Part shown: piece by piece, positions 26,362-34,361 of the stretch | How the letters are laid out: each line of letters begins with the position of its first letter | Position numbering within the stretch: position 1 is the stretch's first letter | NCBI RefSeq assembly: GCF_000169335.1 | Contig: NZ_AAXW01000004.1 | Coordinates: forward strand, 155,327-219,326 | DNA length: 64,000 nucleotides | DNA from: Crocosphaera chwakensis CCY0110 | GTDB lineage: Bacteria > Cyanobacteriota > Cyanobacteriia > Cyanobacteriales > Microcystaceae | Reading direction: 5' to 3' | Notes under the pieces: model-generated | Told to the model about the DNA's origin: nothing | The model's database searches: none | The model's input: only the letters and a program-made list of their open reading frames with translations | Made by a program: the position numbers and the translations under genes

Positions 26362-26505
26362 ATGGATAACCAAGAAACAAAACTAGGCTTTACCGAATTT
26401 GCAGAAGCTTGGAATGGTCGTCTAGCCATGCTAGGATTTGTCATTGGCGTTATCACTGAATATGTCACAGGACAAGGAATTTTATCCCAAATTGGCCTAA
26501 TGTAA
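26362..26505 (+). CDS. hli: High-light-inducible (one-helix chlorophyll-binding) protein
   Basis: 47 residues. The protein contains GFTEFAEAWNGRLAMLGFVI, the chlorophyll-binding ExxNGRxAMxGF helix of the Hli/Scp family, followed by GVITEYVTGQGILSQIGLM, a typical Hlip C-terminus. CGGAGG at 26348-26353 is a strong ribosome binding site. Hlips protect photosystem assembly and carry chlorophyll and carotenoid under light or nutrient stress in the thylakoid membrane. Stress induction is expected from the family, not shown here. Confidence 0.93.
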   Translation: MDNQETKLGFTEFAEAWNGRLAMLGFVIGVITEYVTGQGILSQIGLM

Positions 26506-26632
26506 TCATAAAATCCCTTTCAGTTTCTAAAGTTACTGAAAAACTGAACGGGGGGGCGAAATGCTCCCTCTTACACCTTTTATTAACCCACTATATTGAT
26601 TATCTTAGAGAAGAGTTAAGAAATAATATTTT

Positions 26633-26902
26633 ATGTTTCCCAATCTGTTTGAAGCAACGAAAGAATATTGGCAACAACTTGATGAAATTGAATCCCGTTA
26701 TAAACAAGGAAAACTTTCTATTGAGGAAGTTGATAGAGAAGTAGAAACATTAATGAAGCAACTGGGACGTAAAAGAAAAGAAACTTTGCTATTTTTAACA
26801 GAAACTTTTTCTCATTGGGTATCTAGCAACACAGAACTTTTAGTTACTTTAGTTTTAGTCCTTACAGTCGTTTATAGTTGGATGCTTACCATGAATAACT
26901 AA
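26633..26902 (+). CDS. Small tail-anchored protein of unknown function
   Basis: 89 residues from ATG 26633. Residues 1-65 are charged and helical (IESRYKQGKLSIEEVDREVETLMKQ), likely a short coiled coil. Residues about 69-86 form one C-terminal membrane helix (ELLVTLVLVLTVVYSWMLTM). The layout suggests a tail-anchored cyanobacterial protein. Its position next to hli and a further small membrane protein hints at a thylakoid role, which is inference. No family recognised. Confidence 0.6.
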   Translation: MFPNLFEATKEYWQQLDEIESRYKQGKLSIEEVDREVETLMKQLGRKRKETLLFLTETFSHWVSSNTELLVTLVLVLTVVYSWMLTMNN

Positions 26903-27022
26903 ATAACTTCTACTTATTTCCACTTTATACCACTTATTAAAATCGCTAAAACCCCGAATATGCCTTACTTTTGGGACTGACATCACCCCTGATGACCTCA
27001 TAAGATAAGGGTAATAAGAGGA

Positions 27023-27075
27023 AAGCGGATGCGACCCCGCGCCGTCGAACGGCGCAAGGGAAAGCGCACCAAGAG
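27023..27075 (+). repeat. Nested palindromic element, copy A
   Basis: Outer arms AAGCGGATGCGACCCC and AAGGGAAAGCGCACCAAGA enclose a perfect 7-bp inner stem GCGCCGT-CGA-ACGGCGC (27039-27055). It shares the outer arms with copies at 27783 and 28260, but its inner stem is different. Here it sits directly before the ribosome binding site of the small gene at 27089. Confidence 0.85.
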
Positions 27076-27088
27076 AGAGGTCAAACCA

Positions 27089-27283
27089 ATGTTAAATACC
27101 ACTAACAACACTATTATTCTTCGCAACTATATTATTCTCACTGCTACGGTTATGTTTACTGCCATCGGCTTAACTGACACATTTTTAGCTCCCACACGAG
27201 TAGGACAACAAGATCGCATTAACAACTTTGGACAAGTATTAAGTGCTGGATTGGTTTCCTATTCTCAAAACTTAGGACGTTAA
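27089..27283 (+). CDS. Small single-helix membrane protein
   Basis: 64 residues from ATG 27089 with AGAGAGG upstream; a longer reading from 27029 would translate the palindromic repeat and is rejected. One membrane helix (about residues 12-32, YIILTATVMFTAIGLTDTFL) is followed by the polar segment APTRVGQQDRINNFGQVLSAG. Not recognised, but the composition is that of a real, conserved-looking small protein. A terminator-like hairpin follows. Confidence 0.6.
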   Translation: MLNTTNNTIILRNYIILTATVMFTAIGLTDTFLAPTRVGQQDRINNFGQVLSAGLVSYSQNLGR

Positions 27284-27313
27284 TTAAGTTTATTTGGTTT
27301 CCTCTTGCTATAT

Positions 27314-27339
27314 CCCTGTCATCGGTACGGGGGTTTTTT
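27314..27339 (+). terminator. Probable terminator after the 64-aa gene
   Basis: CCCTG (27314-27318) pairs with CGGGG (27328-27332, one G-T pair) and the stem is followed by six T residues. It lies shortly upstream of the IS701-type element. Confidence 0.55.
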
Positions 27340-27782
27340 ATTGTTTAATTTTGAAAGAATAATATCCCTCTTCTGTCACTTTCCGAAAATTAAAGTAAAA
27401 TAAAAAAGCGACAAACGGCTAAAAAGTAGAGGGGACAATGGATGTAGAGTTACAAATTCTCAAACATTTGGCTAGAGATGCACAACCAACAGTATCAGTG
27501 ATTGATGAATATTGTGAAGGGTACAAGTCTCTTTTTAATGAAGTCAGAAGCTACGAATGTTTTAAATATTTACATTTAGGAATTATCTCACCAATTAAGA
27601 AAAAATCCTTACCCGAAATTGCTAAGATAGTAGGGATAAATTCACCTCAATCTTTACATCACTTTATAGCCTATTCTCCTTGGGAAGTAACTGAATTGAG
27701 ACATAGGAGATTACAGAAAACCTTACAAGCATTAAAAGGGGAAAAAATCATTATGATAATTGATGAAACTGGAGATAGGAAG

Positions 27783-27834
27783 AAGCGGTGCGACCCCGCG
27801 CCTTCGTAAGGCGCAAGGGAACGCGCACCAAGAG
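27783..27834 (+). repeat. Nested palindromic element, copy B (inside transposase gene)
   Basis: Same outer arms as copies A and C; inner stem GCGCCTT-CGT-AAGGCGC (27798-27814), 7 bp perfect. The inserted bases are a multiple of three, so the frame is kept, but TAA formed across the inner loop and stem ends translation. The uninterrupted protein would read DRKK-GNKTDYVSRQ here. Confidence 0.88.
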
Positions 27835-28086
27835 AAGGAAATAAAACAGATTATGTGAGCAGACAATATCTAGGAAGTGTAGGAAAAATAGATAGAGGAA
27901 TTGTATCAGTTAATGCTTATGGGATTTATGAGAATATTACGTTTCCTCTAATGTTTAAAGTCTTTAAACCCAAAGGAACATTAAAAGAAAATGATCAATA
28001 TAAAACAAAAATTGAATTGGCATCAGAAATCATTACAGAATTAATTGATTTTGGCTTTGAGATTGAGTTAGTTTTAGCCGATAGTG

Positions 28087-28140
28087 CGGAATGCACTGCC
28101 GCTTTCCAGCTTGAATTCAATTCAAGCTGGGTCGGCAGTT
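28087..28140 (+). repeat. Second type of nested palindrome (element D) inside transposase gene
   Basis: AGTGC-GGAAT-GCACT is followed by outer arms ACTGCCG (28095-28101) and CGGCAGT (28133-28139). These enclose a perfect 10-bp stem CCAGCTTGAA / TTCAAGCTGG with a 5-base loop. About 54 bases (18 codons) interrupt the conserved VLADS-LYGESS without breaking the frame. Sequence differs from elements A-C. Confidence 0.8.
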
Positions 28141-28259
28141 TATATGGGGAAAGTAGCTTATTTGTCAGGACTTTAGATAAATATAAACTACCTTGGATTC
28201 TTGCTATTAGAAGTAATCACGGAGTTTGGATGCCTTCTAGCCAAAAGGTTAGAGGCAAT

Positions 28260-28310
28260 AAGCGGTGCGACCCCGATGAGGTTTCCTCATCTAGGGAACG
28301 CGCACCAAGA
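28260..28310 (+). repeat. Nested palindromic element, copy C (inside transposase gene)
   Basis: Outer arms match copies A and B (GCGGTGCGACCCC and AGGGAACGCGCACCAAGA). The inner stem is GATGAGG-TTT-CCTCATC (28275-28291), again 7 bp and perfect but unrelated in sequence to A and B. In frame, no stop. Confidence 0.88.
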
Positions 28311-28978
28311 CAATGGTGTAAATTTCAGAGAACCTTTAGTAATCAAACTTCTGAAATCAGGTATATCCGAGAAATCATTTTTGGTAAAAGAAGTCATCGT
28401 ACTTACTGGGAAATGACTACTGATCCTGAAACAATGCCAGAGAATTCAACCTCTTTTGTCATGACTAATCTCAAAGCAACAACGAACCAAATTAAAAAGA
28501 AATTAGGGAACCTTTATGGTTTAAGAACATGGGTCGAATATGGTTTTCGACAGTGTAAACAAGAACTAGGTTGGACTGATTACCGTTTTACTCAATTTTC
28601 TCTTATTGAAAGATGGTGGGAACTCATCATGAGTTCTTATTTGATGGTTAGTTTAAATACTCAGCCTTTTTTATCTTTACAATTAGAAAACAAAGCAAAA
28701 AAAGAAACGGTTAATTCCCAAGCTTCTCTATCTATACATCCACAGTGGAATTATAAGGATGGGTGGAAGAATGTCTTGAATAATCTTCGTTTAATCATTC
28801 AGCCAACTCTTTTATTATGGTTGTTGTCTCCTTGGTTGGATATGTTTCCAAATATATCTTTACGCTTGGGTTTTCATGATTTGATTCATGCTGTCAATCA
28901 GCTTCAACCATTTTTCTCCTCTGCATAAATTGTCTTATTTCTTATTTCTTAAACTCGGAAAGTGACAGAAGAGGGATA

Positions 28979-29544
28979 TAGCCTTACGGATACACGTTAG
29001 GACATTTTTTGAAAGCTGTATCAACACATTCTCTAACAGTCTCAAATTCTTTAACTCTCTGTTTCATCCAAGTTTTGAGAACAGACCACCAACGTTCTAT
29101 CTTGTTTAAATCGGGAGAATAAGGAGGTAGATACCAAATTTCACATCCTACCTTTTCGACTGTTTCTTTAATACTTTGTCCTTGGTGGAAAGTAGCGTTA
29201 TCAATAATAATTATATCCCCTGGTTGAAGTTGAGGAATCAAACTTTTTTCCAGCCATGTTTCAAATAAATCTCGATTACACGACCCCTCAAAAGTTAATG
29301 GAGCAAATATTTCTTGGCGATCGCTTTGAAGTCTCCTGTTTCTTGTTCTCTTTTTAGCCATAAATCGAGAGTATTACGACTAATTTTCATTAATCGGCAA
29401 ATAGCTATCTTCTTTTCTCCTCTATAATAAGCATTTACGGCTTTTTTTCTCAAATCGTAGCTATAAGGAGCAGGCATTTTTTTCTTGTTTTCGTGAGCGC
29501 TTTAATTCTAGCTAATTTTGTCCTAACCTAACCCCGTATTGCTA
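28979..29544 (-). mobile_element. IS630-family remnant with internal deletion
   Basis: Terminal sequences TAGCCTTACGG and, on the other strand, TAGCAATACGG are imperfect inverted repeats, both flanked by TA, the IS630 target. Only 566 bp remain. The HTH part and the C-terminal catalytic part of the transposase survive; the middle is missing. The IS701-type element inserted at its left end. Confidence 0.8.
28984..29477 (-). pseudogene. IS630-type transposase remnant
   Basis: Reading from ATG 29477, residues 1-45 are an HTH (YSYDLRKKAVNAYYRGEKKI, ISRNTLDLWLKREQETGDF). The frame then ends, and a second ORF (to 28984) gives the C-terminal catalytic part: FAPLTFEGSCNRDLFETWL, IIDNATFHQG (Asp) and PPYSPDLNKIERWWSVLK (Glu). 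The central segment with the first catalytic Asp is absent, so an internal deletion plus frame change has inactivated the gene. Confidence 0.85.
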
Positions 29545-29879
29545 TAACTGATTACAGCACTTTGCAAGTGATTAAAATACGTTTGACACCTGTCTCCTGC
29601 CTCAAGCCTTAACTTCTTGTCCCACACTAAGATCGAAAACTACTGTAACCCTTTTCTATCACTTTCCTAAATTCTGACGAATTTCCGTTATTATAGCCAA
29701 CGATACCCAACGAGAGAATAACAGTTTGAACCCCATTTTTCGGAGTCTGGCAGAAAAGGGGTAATTGCTGAGTGGTCACTGATAACTGATAACAAGGGAC
29801 ACTTATTAAACTGTCCATTACCTGTTGCTTCTTCAACGTGATTGTTTTAATCTATGTATAAATCAATAAATTATTGATT

Positions 29880-29952
29880 TATGTGTGGTGTGAGAGAGCT
29901 AGTAGAAAAGCACTTGGGGTCGAAACACGGCAAGACTCCCAGGTGCTTTTCT
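29880..29952 (+). ncRNA. Candidate Yfr2-family small RNA
   Basis: A 14-bp stem (GAAAAGCACTTGGG 29905-29918 with CCCAGGTGCTTTTC 29938-29951, one G-T pair) presents the loop GTCGAAACACGGCAAGACT. Within the loop GTC/GAC can extend the stem, leaving GAAACACGGCAA exposed. This loop resembles the conserved motif of the cyanobacterial Yfr2/Cyano-1 RNA family as I remember it. Exact 5' and 3' ends are estimates. Strand chosen from the motif. Confidence 0.6.
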
Positions 29953-30153
29953 CAATATTTGAGGTAATAAAGTAGGATAGTTTTTTTCCTTTGGTAGGAA
30001 CAGGAGTCAAGTTTTTCCGATTTTACTGAACTTAGGATGTAAAATCAACTAGCAAAATGCTAATTTAAAAGGCTTATAATGCGAGAATTATCAAAATTTA
30101 TAAAGCCATAAGCTTTTCTTTTTTTTGAATATTTTCTAAATAAAAAAGATTCC

Positions 30154-30180
30154 TATCACTTGAGTGAAGTGATAATTTTT
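30154..30180 (+). terminator. Terminator-like hairpin in the noncoding region
   Basis: TATCACTT / AAGTGATA (8 bp, 5-base loop GAGTG) is followed by ATTTTT. The other side carries AAAAAAG a few bases away, so it could end transcripts in either direction. No gene is clearly served; a transcript from the upstream RNA candidate is one option. Confidence 0.55.
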
Positions 30181-30548
30181 AACTTTTATTCTTTCTAGTT
30201 TGAGTAACTCGGTCATTAACGCGAGTTCGAGATTTGATACCATTTGTATAAGTATTGAGTCATATCTTTAGATTTTTCAAGTTAAATTAAAGCAAAAAAG
30301 AAGCTGTAATTTAACTTTAGAGAACTATCTGTTGATTTAATACTTCGCTTGTTTTTAGTATTTTAGAAAAAATTATATACTAGGTTCGCTAGAACCGCTT
30401 TTATTTGCTTCTTAGAATGTTATAAGAACGCCTGACTTCTGATTACAATATAATACCCTATTCCCCCGTCCCCCTGATAAGGTACAATGGCTAATCGGAG
30501 CTAAATTTCAGACGGCATCAACTGTAGTCGACCGTTAGGTAGATAAGC

Positions 30549-31397
30549 GTGGACTTGACTCAAATATTCAACACGACCAACCCAGTTATTGGTGTCGTTC
30601 ATCTGCTGCCCTTACCCACGTCACCCCGTTGGGGAGGTAGTTTAAACGCAGTAATTGAACGAGCCGAACAAGAAGCCACCGCCCTGGCCGCAGGGGGAGT
30701 TGATGGTATTATCGTAGAAAACTTTTTTGATGCCCCTTTCACCAAAGAAAAGGTTGATCCGGTGGTCATCAGCGCCATGACATTAATTGTTGATCGCATT
30801 AAAAACTTAGTGGTGGTTCCAGTGGGCATCAACTTGCTAAGAAATGACGCTGTAGGAGCAATGGCGATCGCTTCGACCATTAATGCTCAATTTATCCGTG
30901 TCAACGTCTTAACAGGCATTATGGCCACGGATCAGGGATTAATTGAAGGAAACGCCCATGAATTACTGCGCTATCGTCGTCAGTTAGATGCTGATGTGGC
31001 TATTTTAGCCGATGTTTTGGTTAAACACGCTCGACCTCTAGGAACACCCAACCTCACCACAGCCGTACAAGATACCATTGAACGCGGATTGGCCGATGGC
31101 GTTATTCTCTCTGGTTGGGCAACTGGTAGTCCTCCCAGTCTCGAAGATTTAGAACTGGCAACAGCAGCAGCTCAAGGAACCCCCGTATTCATTGGTAGTG
31201 GTGCCGATTGGGATAACATTGGTAAACTGATGACAGCAGCCGATGGGGTAATTGTCGCTAGTTCCCTCAAACGTCATGGCAAAATTAGCGAACCCGTCGA
31301 TCCCATTCGTGTCGCCCAGTTTGTCGAAGCAGCCAAAGAAGTCAGTACATCTAAAGAAAAAACAAAATCTCAGCAACCTTTAAAGTTGAGATCCTAA
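30549..31397 (+). CDS. btpA: Photosystem I biogenesis protein BtpA
   Basis: 282 residues starting at GTG 30549 (VDLTQIFNT fits the usual BtpA start). The TIM-barrel protein shows PVIGVVHLLPLPTSPRWGG, GGVDGIIVENFFDAPF, PVGINLLRNDAVGAMAIA, FIRVNVLTG and GVILSGWATGSPPSLEDL, all typical of the BtpA family. BtpA is a peripheral thylakoid protein needed for stable accumulation of PSI reaction-centre proteins in Synechocystis. The last 20 residues are Lys/Ser-rich. The VKOR-type gene follows after 48 bases, possibly in the same transcript. Confidence 0.95.
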   Translation: MDLTQIFNTTNPVIGVVHLLPLPTSPRWGGSLNAVIERAEQEATALAAGGVDGIIVENFFDAPFTKEKVDPVVISAMTLIVDRIKNLVVVPVGINLLRNDAVGAMAIASTINAQFIRVNVLTGIMATDQGLIEGNAHELLRYRRQLDADVAILADVLVKHARPLGTPNLTTAVQDTIERGLADGVILSGWATGSPPSLEDLELATAAAQGTPVFIGSGADWDNIGKLMTAADGVIVASSLKRHGKISEPVDPIRVAQFVEAAKEVSTSKEKTKSQQPLKLRS

Positions 31398-31445
31398 GCC
31401 CTTGCTAAAATCAAGGATAATTGATTGCTAAATTAAAAAACGATT

Positions 31446-32429
31446 ATGATTCGTAGTAGACGTTCAGTTCCTTGGATTCATCGTTGGTCTCGTCCGATGA
31501 TTGGGGCGATCGCCATTGCCGGGGCTATTTTAACTGCCTATCTTACCATTACTAAACTAACTGGGGGAGAAGTGGCTTGTGGAGCTAGTGATGCAGCTAC
31601 CATGGCCACTGGCTGTAAAGGTGTCCTCGACAGTCCCTACGCCACGGTGTTTGGCTTACCATTAAGTTTGTTCGGATTTTTGGCTTATGGCAGTATGTCC
31701 GTTGCTTCTTTAGGTCCGTTATTTATTAAACCAGAAAAGAAAAAAAGCTTTAGAAAACAACTCGATGAATGGACTTGGTTATTCCTCTTAGCCGGAGGAA
31801 CTTCCATGGCCGTCTTTAGTGGTTATTTGATGTATATTCTAGCCACAGAATTACAATCGGTTTGTTACTATTGCATCGGTTCAGCCTTGTTTTCTCTGAG
31901 TTTAATGGGCTTAAGTATTTTTGGCCGAGAATGGGAAGAAGTGGGTCAACTTTTCTTTATTCCTATTGTTGTGGCTATGATTACTTTAGTGGGAACTCTA
32001 GGAATTTATGCACCTCTTAAACAACCTACTAACGCCGATGGTCGGATTCTTATTGAAACGGCCACTACACGACCAACTCCCCCTTCTGGTTGGGAAATAA
32101 CCACAGACTCGGGCCCCGCAGAAATTGAATTAGCCGAACATTTAACCTCCGTCGGCGCAAAAATGTATGGCGCTTTTTGGTGTCCCCATTGTTACGATCA
32201 AAAACAAGTTTTGGGTCAAGAAGCTTTTGAAAAAGTCACTTATATTGAATGTGATCCCAGTGGGAAAAATCCCCAACCTGATGCTTGTCAGGCTGCTGAA
32301 GTTGAATCCTATCCCACTTGGGAGATTAACGGAGAAAAATTATCAGGGGCCCAACTTCCTGAAACCTTAGCTGAAGAGACGGGTTATACAGGGCCTACAG
32401 ACTGGAAATATACTATTCCTGGACGTTAA
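31446..32429 (+). CDS. VKOR-thioredoxin fusion (disulfide-forming enzyme)
   Basis: 327 residues. Residues about 15-190 are a four/five-helix VKOR domain with loop cysteines Cys45 and Cys57 and the quinone-reducing CYYC (140-143). Residues about 225-320 are a periplasmic/lumenal thioredoxin-like domain with active site CPHC (246-249) and ESYPTWEINGEKLSG, which has the cis-Pro loop. Such fusions oxidise secreted or thylakoid-lumen proteins and pass electrons to quinone; plant LTO1 and Synechococcus VKOR are the known relatives. Following btpA it may help PSI/PSII subunits fold (inference). Confidence 0.93.
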   Translation: MIRSRRSVPWIHRWSRPMIGAIAIAGAILTAYLTITKLTGGEVACGASDAATMATGCKGVLDSPYATVFGLPLSLFGFLAYGSMSVASLGPLFIKPEKKKSFRKQLDEWTWLFLLAGGTSMAVFSGYLMYILATELQSVCYYCIGSALFSLSLMGLSIFGREWEEVGQLFFIPIVVAMITLVGTLGIYAPLKQPTNADGRILIETATTRPTPPSGWEITTDSGPAEIELAEHLTSVGAKMYGAFWCPHCYDQKQVLGQEAFEKVTYIECDPSGKNPQPDACQAAEVESYPTWEINGEKLSGAQLPETLAEETGYTGPTDWKYTIPGR

Positions 32430-32548
32430 TGAATTCAGAAGTCAGAACTCAGAAGTCAGAAATTCTTTGCTACGCTGTAGCGCAACAGCACAGAAGTCCC
32501 TGACTTCGTTCTGATTTTGATTAGAGAAAAAAATTTCAAGGTAGAATA

Positions 32549-32980
32549 ATGATGCAATTTGGTGAATCAGTTCCTGATAATGCGGAAAATCAATGGCGAT
32601 ATCAATTAGACCGTTTTGTAACAGAAAATAAAAACGATTTAGCAGCTTTAGCATACGGCTTAAAAAACGAATGGAAAGAGAAAGAAGATGTTTTGGGTAT
32701 TGATTTAGAACCTGAACCCCACTTTATTCGTTGTTCTCGTCAATCTTTAGAAGACTTAAATCGTAAAGTTGAAGGGAAAATACAAGAAATTTTAGGTATT
32801 TTTGATAATTATAATCAACAAGAAGAAGTCGCTATGTTGGCTATTAATAAGGGTCAAATTAAATTAATTTATTATCAATCTGAGCCTTCTCCTCCAGTTT
32901 GTTTTGAGGAAAAAGAATCAGATTTAGATAGTTTAATTGAAGAACTTGAAAATATTATGAAGGAAATTAATTGGTATTAA
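32549..32980 (+). CDS. Conserved cyanobacterial protein, possibly CcmS-like carboxysome assembly factor
   Basis: 143 residues from ATG 32549. WRYQLDRFVTENKNDLAALA, GIDLEPEPHFIRCSR, LNRKVEGKIQEILGIFDNY and VAMLAINKGQIKLIYYQ are features of a small alpha/beta protein widespread in cyanobacteria. I associate the family with CcmS, a chaperone that binds a beta-carboxysome shell protein, but this is from memory and needs a search. The acidic C-terminus (SDLDSLIEELENIMKEI) is helical. No ccm genes are adjacent. The minus-strand ORF over its start is a shadow. Confidence 0.55.
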   Translation: MMQFGESVPDNAENQWRYQLDRFVTENKNDLAALAYGLKNEWKEKEDVLGIDLEPEPHFIRCSRQSLEDLNRKVEGKIQEILGIFDNYNQQEEVAMLAINKGQIKLIYYQSEPSPPVCFEEKESDLDSLIEELENIMKEINWY

Positions 32981-33017
32981 GTGGAATTTAAAAAGATTGA
33001 TAGTTAAATTTGATGAA

Positions 33018-33234
33018 ATGAAGATTGATTTTCAACCCATGAGTAAAGAAGACTTAAAAGCTTATGTTTTAACTAATAAAAAAGATACAGAAGCTATTTT
33101 ACACCTTAGCTGATCGCCTGAAAACAGATAATCAAGATGTTCCTTGGTATCCCTCTCCTACCACACCAGAAAACATTGCTATTATGGAACAAGCAATTAC
33201 AGAAAAGTTACCAACAAAAAACACTGAAGAATAA
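33018..33234 (+). pseudogene. Small DUF6887-like gene with a frameshift
   Basis: ATG 33018 gives MKIDFQPMSKEDLKAYVLTN and ends at TGA about 33111. In the next frame the protein continues as LADRLKTDNQDVPWYPSPTT and on to TAA 33232-33234. Together they would make about 70 residues resembling small cyanobacterial DUF6887-type proteins (KAYVLxxxxDxEA...WYPxP), which occur in toxin-antitoxin-like pairs. A one-base change near 33100 would restore it. The partner gene is not visible. Assignment is from memory. Confidence 0.4.
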
Positions 33235-33269
33235 TCAAAAAAATTAATTCTAAATTCTGAATTCTCCAT

Positions 33270-34361
33270 CTACTTTTTAGCTAAAATTAAACTTAACACA
33301 TTAATTTCGTTAGAATTTAATAAATATTTATCGGTAAACAGTTTACTTCTCAGTTCGTTTAAACTATAACTGCGAAAAATCATGAAGGGAAATTGTTCGT
33401 ATTGGCAACCAATGGGTAAAAGATTAGAAACAGGATAAAGAGAACGAAGATACAGAGTTAAAATATCTTTGAAGCTATATTTTTCTGTTTGATCATCGTC
33501 ACATTGGAAATATTCTTCGAGAAGTTCGGGAATAATGAAAGCATATAAAGGAATGGCATAATATTGATCATCGTATTGACTATTTTGTTCATAGTTTTGC
33601 ACACTATTATTCTTTTCAAACATGGTATTTACAAATTTAATTACATCTGCAATAGTTCTTTTGATAGTTTCTGGTAGTTTTGGATGCTTTTTAAGATACT
33701 CTAAGTTAGAGATGATTTCTTCATAGTTTAAGGTTTCTGAACCTTTATCTGTTTTAATTTTATATCTTTCTTCAATTTTTTTACCTTTAATGGGAACCAC
33801 TAATAAACTACCATTAATATGACATTTTTCAATAGGGTAATAGTTTAGTAACTCTTCAAAACTATTATCTATTAATTTTAAAAATTGATTGAATAACTCT
33901 GTTCGTAAATCCAGGGGTGATATCCCTGACTTTTGGGGATCTTTAAACATTTTTTTTAGAGTAAAATCACATTCTTGTAAAAGTTTTTCTAAATAATTAG
34001 AAACCTGTATAAGTTCTTCATTATCATAAGATTTTCTAGCTTGTTGTTTCAGTTTTTTAATTAAATTACTAAGTTTACTACTAAAAGTATCACCTGCAGC
34101 AGAAACTGATTTACCACTAACAGGAATCATTAAAAATTGATGATTGCCAATTGTTCCAAAACCTTGAATTCTTGTCATAATTGAAGTTTTTAAAATTAGC
34201 AAAAGATTAATGAATGACAAAACACTTTCTTGTATTGCTAATTTCCGTTTTTCTTGCTTTTCTTCTTGATCATAGATTGCTTGTTCAGTGAGGTAAAATA
34301 TTAATTGTTTATCCTGTCTATCAATCTCATCGTTTCCTCTTCCTCTATAAATGACTTGTAT
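33270..34361 (-). pseudogene. C-terminal part of a helicase-like gene cut by IS66
   Basis: About 363 residues of native sequence. The ORF continues upstream to 34475 only by reading into the IS. The first native residues YIQVIYRGRG look like motif VI of a superfamily-2 (DinG-like) helicase. They are followed by a helical region with SVLSFINLLLILKTSIMTRI and FLMIPVSGK, and long charged helices (KLSNLIKKLKQQARK, EELIQVSNYLEKLLQE). The C-terminal 100 residues are unrecognised. The matching N-terminal part lies at 35883-37007; the helicase core is missing from both. Very AT-rich. Probably no longer functional. Confidence 0.6.

Larger units (their letters stand above)
27438..28928 (+). pseudogene. 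IS701-type transposase with three palindromic insertions, one bringing a stop
   Basis: Reads in one frame from ATG 27438 to TAA 28926-28928 but has an in-frame TAA at 27807-27809, inside the palindromic element B; a second ORF resumes from GTG 27855 in the same frame. DDE-type motifs: IIDETGDRKK, VLADS...LYGESS (split by insertion D), and YGLRTWVEYGFRQCKQELGW with the catalytic Glu region. Without the insertions the protein would be about 445 residues, normal for IS701. Insertions C and D are in frame and translate as RCDPDEVSSSRERAPR and AECTAAFQLEFNSSWVG. Probably inactive. Confidence 0.85.
27366..28975 (+). mobile_element. IS701-family-like insertion sequence
   Basis: The element is bounded by perfect inverted repeats of 21 bases starting CCCTCTTCTGTCACTTTCC at the left (from 27366) and its complement at the right (to 28975). 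The flanking ATAT on both sides (27362-27365 and 28976-28979) is the likely 4-bp target duplication. It carries one transposase gene. The length of 1610 bp includes about 150 bases of palindromic elements inserted later. Its right end touches the terminus of an IS630 remnant. Confidence 0.85.
29545..30548. other. Long noncoding region between IS remnant and btpA
   Basis: About 1 kb without a convincing protein gene; the minus-strand ORF at 29627-29836 has no start signal and looks random. It holds a strong hairpin RNA candidate at 29905-29951 and a bidirectional terminator-like stem at 30154-30180. The btpA leader (about 30430-30548) is the remainder. No tRNA was found. Confidence 0.5.

Noticed and set aside
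27029..27088. Longer N-terminus for the 64-aa protein
   Set aside because: It would translate the palindromic element; the ATG at 27089 has its own ribosome binding site.
29627..29836. 69-codon minus-strand ORF in the noncoding region
   Set aside because: No ribosome binding site, random-looking composition, and it overlaps common ACTGATAACTGATAAC-type spacer sequence.
30205..30245. tRNA-like GAGTTCGAGAT T-loop
   Set aside because: No acceptor or anticodon stem can be formed around it.
32442..32654. Minus-strand ORF over the start of the CcmS-like gene
   Set aside because: Antisense shadow without start signals; the plus-strand protein has conserved-looking motifs.
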